This document shows positions 4,443-6,607 of a stretch of 6,607 nucleotides of DNA, in pieces. The DNA comes from an uncultured Flammeovirgaceae bacterium (GTDB taxonomy: Bacteria > Bacteroidota > Bacteroidia > Cytophagales > Cyclobacteriaceae). Both the position numbers and the translations under genes were made by a program. Every line of letters starts with the position of its first letter. Positions within the stretch are counted from its first letter, which is position 1. The DNA lies in assembly GCA_946886805.1 (NCBI GenBank), contig CAMPJM010000229.1, forward strand, positions 1-6,607. Direction: 5' to 3'. The notes below the pieces were generated by a model. It ran no database searches. It was not told the DNA's origin and saw nothing but the letters and a program-made list of their open reading frames with translations.

Positions 4443-6380
4443 ATGAATTCTATTGAATCTCTTCAACATACCCTAAGACTTCTGAAAGAAGAAAAGGAGG
4501 AAGATTTACAACAATACAAGCAGAAAATTTTACGAACCTCTTTACATGATAGAAAGAAATCAGGCCTGTCCTGGTATCCTGTAATTTTAACGAAAACTAT
4601 CTATGGGGCAGGGGAAAGGGTAATAGTTGTTTTAGAGAGAACTTCCGAGTTAAACAGGCCTCATATTTTTCAATCCGGAAAGCTGGTAAATATCTTTATG
4701 CTTTCGGGAGGCAGGCAAGACACTGAGGAACAGGTTTCAGGTGTAATAAATATGGTAAAGGGAAATGCCATGACAGTTACCCTTAATTTAGGCGGCGGAG
4801 AAAGCAATTTACCTGATTGGTTGGAAGGAGGGAAATTAGGTGTTGACTTATTGTTTGATGAGGCTTCATACAAAGAAATGGAATTTGCAGTAACTAAAAT
4901 GATGGCTGCAAAAGGAAGAGCTTTAGAATTACGGGAAATTATTTTAGGAGACGAGCAGCCGGGATTCAGGCAAAAAGAAACTAAATTTTCTGACAACACA
5001 TTAAACCAGAGCCAAAACGAAGCATTAAACCATATTACTTCAGCAGAGGATGTGGCCTTGGTACATGGCCCTCCCGGCACGGGTAAAACCACCACCCTCG
5101 TGCAATCAATTTTTCATGTTCTAAAGCAGGAATCACAGGTACTGGTCTGTGCCCCAAGCAATGCCGCTGTCGATCTTTTAGTGGAGAAGCTTTCAGAAAA
5201 AGGTATAAATGTTGTTCGATTAGGGCATCCTGCAAGAGTCACTGAAGATGCCTTAGAGAAAACTATAGACAATCTGATAACAAAACATCCGGTATATACC
5301 GATTTGAAAAAGATCAGGCAAAAAAGGGAGGAGTTCAGGAAATTAGCCTTTAAATATAAACGTCATTTTGGACATGCGGAGAGGAACCAACGAAGGCTGT
5401 TGTTACAGGAAGCCTCGGCCTTAAGAGCTGAGGCAGAAGCCCTGGAATATTATATTCTGGAAGAGATAATGGGTAAAGCGCAGGTTATTGCCTGTACATT
5501 GGTGGGTGCTTCCGGTAATAATTTACAAAAAAGGAGATTTTCAACCTTATTTATCGATGAAGCAGCTCAAGCGCTGGAACCAGCCTGCTGGATCCCCATT
5601 TTACGATCAGACAGGGTAGTTTTTGCAGGGGATCATTTTCAACTGCCGCCAACAATTAAATCTGTGAAAGCCGCAAAGGGAGGATTAGCAAATACGCTGT
5701 TCGAAAAATTAAGAAGCGAAAAAGGAGTTGGCAGTCTTTTGAAGCTACAGTACAGAATGAACGAAAAGATTATGAACTTTTCAAACGCTCAGTTTTATAG
5801 CGATGCTTTATTGGCTCATGAAAGTGTAGCCAATCACCAACTTATGCCCGAAGAGAATCCTCTCGAATTTATCGATACGGCAGGATGCAGCTATAATGAG
5901 CAAATAAATCCGGAGTCATTGAGCCGTTTCAATACCGAAGAAGCGAATTTTTTGCTTGCTCATTTAGACTCACTCATGCAAAAGCTGATAGATTTTAATG
6001 AAGGATTAGGCGTGCCTACTGCTGCTTCTGTGGGAATAATTTCGCCCTATAAAGCTCAAATAAATTTACTGAGTGATTCCATTAATAATTTTTCAGCTTT
6101 GAATGCTTTAAGGGATAATATTACCATCGACACGATTGATGCTTTTCAGGGAAGGGAAAGGGATGTGATTTATATAAGCCTGGTTCGGTCGAACGATGAA
6201 GGAGAAATAGGTTTTTTGAGCGAACTGCGGCGAATTAACGTGGCAATGACAAGGGCAAGAAAAAAGCTGGTGATGATAGGTGACAGCGCAACTTTAGGTC
6301 AAAACAAATTTTATAGTGATCTGATAGATTATGCCACAGCAAATGATGCTTATAAAAGTGCTTTTGAATTTTCTTATTGA
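4443..6380 (+). CDS. UPF1/IGHMBP2-like superfamily 1B DNA/RNA helicase
   Basis: An ATP-dependent helicase of 645 residues (numbered from the ATG at 4443). An N-terminal domain of about 180 residues is helical and then beta-rich, resembling the oligonucleotide-binding part of SMUBP-2 proteins. The helicase motifs are complete: Q-type motif LNQSQ at 187-191, Walker A GPPGTGKT at 209-216, motif Ia CAPSNAAVD at 236-244, Walker B DEAA at 372-375, motif III GDHFQLPP at 396-403, motif IV QYRMNEKI at 436-443, motif V DTIDAFQGRERD at 563-574 and motif VI RRINVAMTRAR at 596-606. A charged helical insert at about 282-342 fits the stalk of the Upf1-like group. It probably unwinds or remodels nucleic acid; bacterial members are poorly characterised. 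A TTG at 4422 would add seven residues in frame. I prefer the ATG because the extension MILSIIS is unlike the family and lies in a small hairpin. I see no truncation. Confidence 0.93.
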   Translation: MNSIESLQHTLRLLKEEKEEDLQQYKQKILRTSLHDRKKSGLSWYPVILTKTIYGAGERVIVVLERTSELNRPHIFQSGKLVNIFMLSGGRQDTEEQVSGVINMVKGNAMTVTLNLGGGESNLPDWLEGGKLGVDLLFDEASYKEMEFAVTKMMAAKGRALELREIILGDEQPGFRQKETKFSDNTLNQSQNEALNHITSAEDVALVHGPPGTGKTTTLVQSIFHVLKQESQVLVCAPSNAAVDLLVEKLSEKGINVVRLGHPARVTEDALEKTIDNLITKHPVYTDLKKIRQKREEFRKLAFKYKRHFGHAERNQRRLLLQEASALRAEAEALEYYILEEIMGKAQVIACTLVGASGNNLQKRRFSTLFIDEAAQALEPACWIPILRSDRVVFAGDHFQLPPTIKSVKAAKGGLANTLFEKLRSEKGVGSLLKLQYRMNEKIMNFSNAQFYSDALLAHESVANHQLMPEENPLEFIDTAGCSYNEQINPESLSRFNTEEANFLLAHLDSLMQKLIDFNEGLGVPTAASVGIISPYKAQINLLSDSINNFSALNALRDNITIDTIDAFQGRERDVIYISLVRSNDEGEIGFLSELRRINVAMTRARKKLVMIGDSATLGQNKFYSDLIDYATANDAYKSAFEFSY

Positions 6381-6607
6381 TGATCTTTGAGTAATTAAGC
6401 ATGAGAAATTTCAGGTTTTATTTGTCCTCGCCGTATAGGCCTTACTTAGTGTCTTATTAGTAATTTTCCTGTTATTTTTTTGTAAAACTTTAAAAACAAT
6501 CAAACATTGCAAGGCCTATTTTAAAGATATTTATAATTATAGCTTTGCGTTCTTTACGTTTTTTAACTTATTTTTCTTTGCGTGCGGCAAAGCCATCCCT
6601 TTCGGGG
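6381..6607. other. Gene-free 3' flank with short repeats
   Basis: No ORF or RNA gene is supported here. No convincing terminator follows the helicase. A 9-bp inverted pair, ATAGGCCTT at 6435-6443 and AAGGCCTAT at 6511-6519, is separated by 67 nt. TAGCTTTG at 6540-6547 matches the -7 consensus but has no TTG at -33 and overlaps a repeated CTTTGCGT word. It could be the promoter of a gene beyond the window or a by-product of that repeat. Confidence 0.4.
6543..6592. repeat. CTTTGCGT direct repeats ending in a small hairpin
   Basis: CTTTGCGT occurs at 6543-6550 and again at 6576-6583, with a degenerate copy CTTTACGT at 6552-6559 in between. The last copy also forms a hairpin, CTTTGC (6576-6581) against GCAAAG (6587-6592) with a 5-nt loop. 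Short CGCAAAG-type phrases are, from memory, frequent in intergenic DNA of Bacteroidota. The element may continue beyond the window edge. Confidence 0.4.

Noticed and set aside
4670..5235. Two minus-strand open frames antisense to the helicase
   Set aside because: They lie over the conserved Walker A region of the helicase. Their proline- and serine-rich products reflect the complementary strand of conserved codons.
4443..6380. Helicase as part of a defence island with the neighbouring small genes
   Set aside because: No nuclease, methylase, reverse transcriptase or other defence gene adjoins it. The helicase and the TerB-like gene have separate promoters and 218 bp between them.

Overview
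The window is an AT-rich stretch of a bacterial chromosome, most likely from a Bacteroidota member. A marine Cytophagales-type lineage is my guess. Two things point to Bacteroidota. Start codons lack Shine-Dalgarno sequences and sit in A/T-rich leaders. Several leaders carry exact matches to the Bacteroidota -7 element TAnnTTTG, once with a well-placed TTG at -33. The gene content looks like ordinary housekeeping and envelope genes. I see no phage, integrase, CRISPR, toxin-antitoxin or secretion locus, and no tRNA or rRNA.

Layout, left to right. (1) A minus-strand OmpA/MotB-type lipoprotein (59-916), with a strong hairpin terminator beyond its stop (15-51). (2) A 403-bp divergent intergenic region (917-1319) containing a nested palindromic repeat (about 956-1106), an inner GC-rich hairpin and a separate 14-bp perfect palindrome. 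(3) A plus-strand short-chain dehydrogenase/reductase resembling mitochondrial 2,4-dienoyl-CoA reductase (1320-2183). (4) A bidirectional terminator (2198-2224) shared with a convergent 46-codon single-helix membrane protein on the minus strand (2249-2389). (5) A non-coding AT-rich stretch (2390-2632) with a probable terminator. (6) A minus-strand two-gene operon: acyl carrier protein phosphodiesterase (acpH, 3094-3678), then, after 23 bp, a two-helix membrane protein with a PH-like tail (2633-3070). (7) A divergent promoter region (3679-3831) with a good TTG-N18-TATCTTTG promoter whose -33 element lies between the arms of a 9-bp inverted repeat. (8) A small TerB-like acidic helical protein (3832-4224). 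(9) A UPF1/IGHMBP2-type superfamily 1 helicase (4443-6380) with its own predicted -7 element. (10) A gene-free tail (6381-6607) with short repeats.

Functional links are loose. The SDR (unsaturated acyl-CoA reduction) and AcpH (removal of phosphopantetheine from acyl carrier protein) both touch acyl-thioester metabolism, but they are in separate transcription units. The OmpA-like lipoprotein anchors the outer membrane to peptidoglycan. The helicase acts on nucleic acid and the TerB-like protein has no assignable role. I found no convincing new multi-gene system. The items most worth a second look are the palindromic repeat at 956-1106, the unannotated small membrane protein with its strand-biased terminator, the dyad around the 3750-3778 promoter, and the rearranged active site of the reductase.
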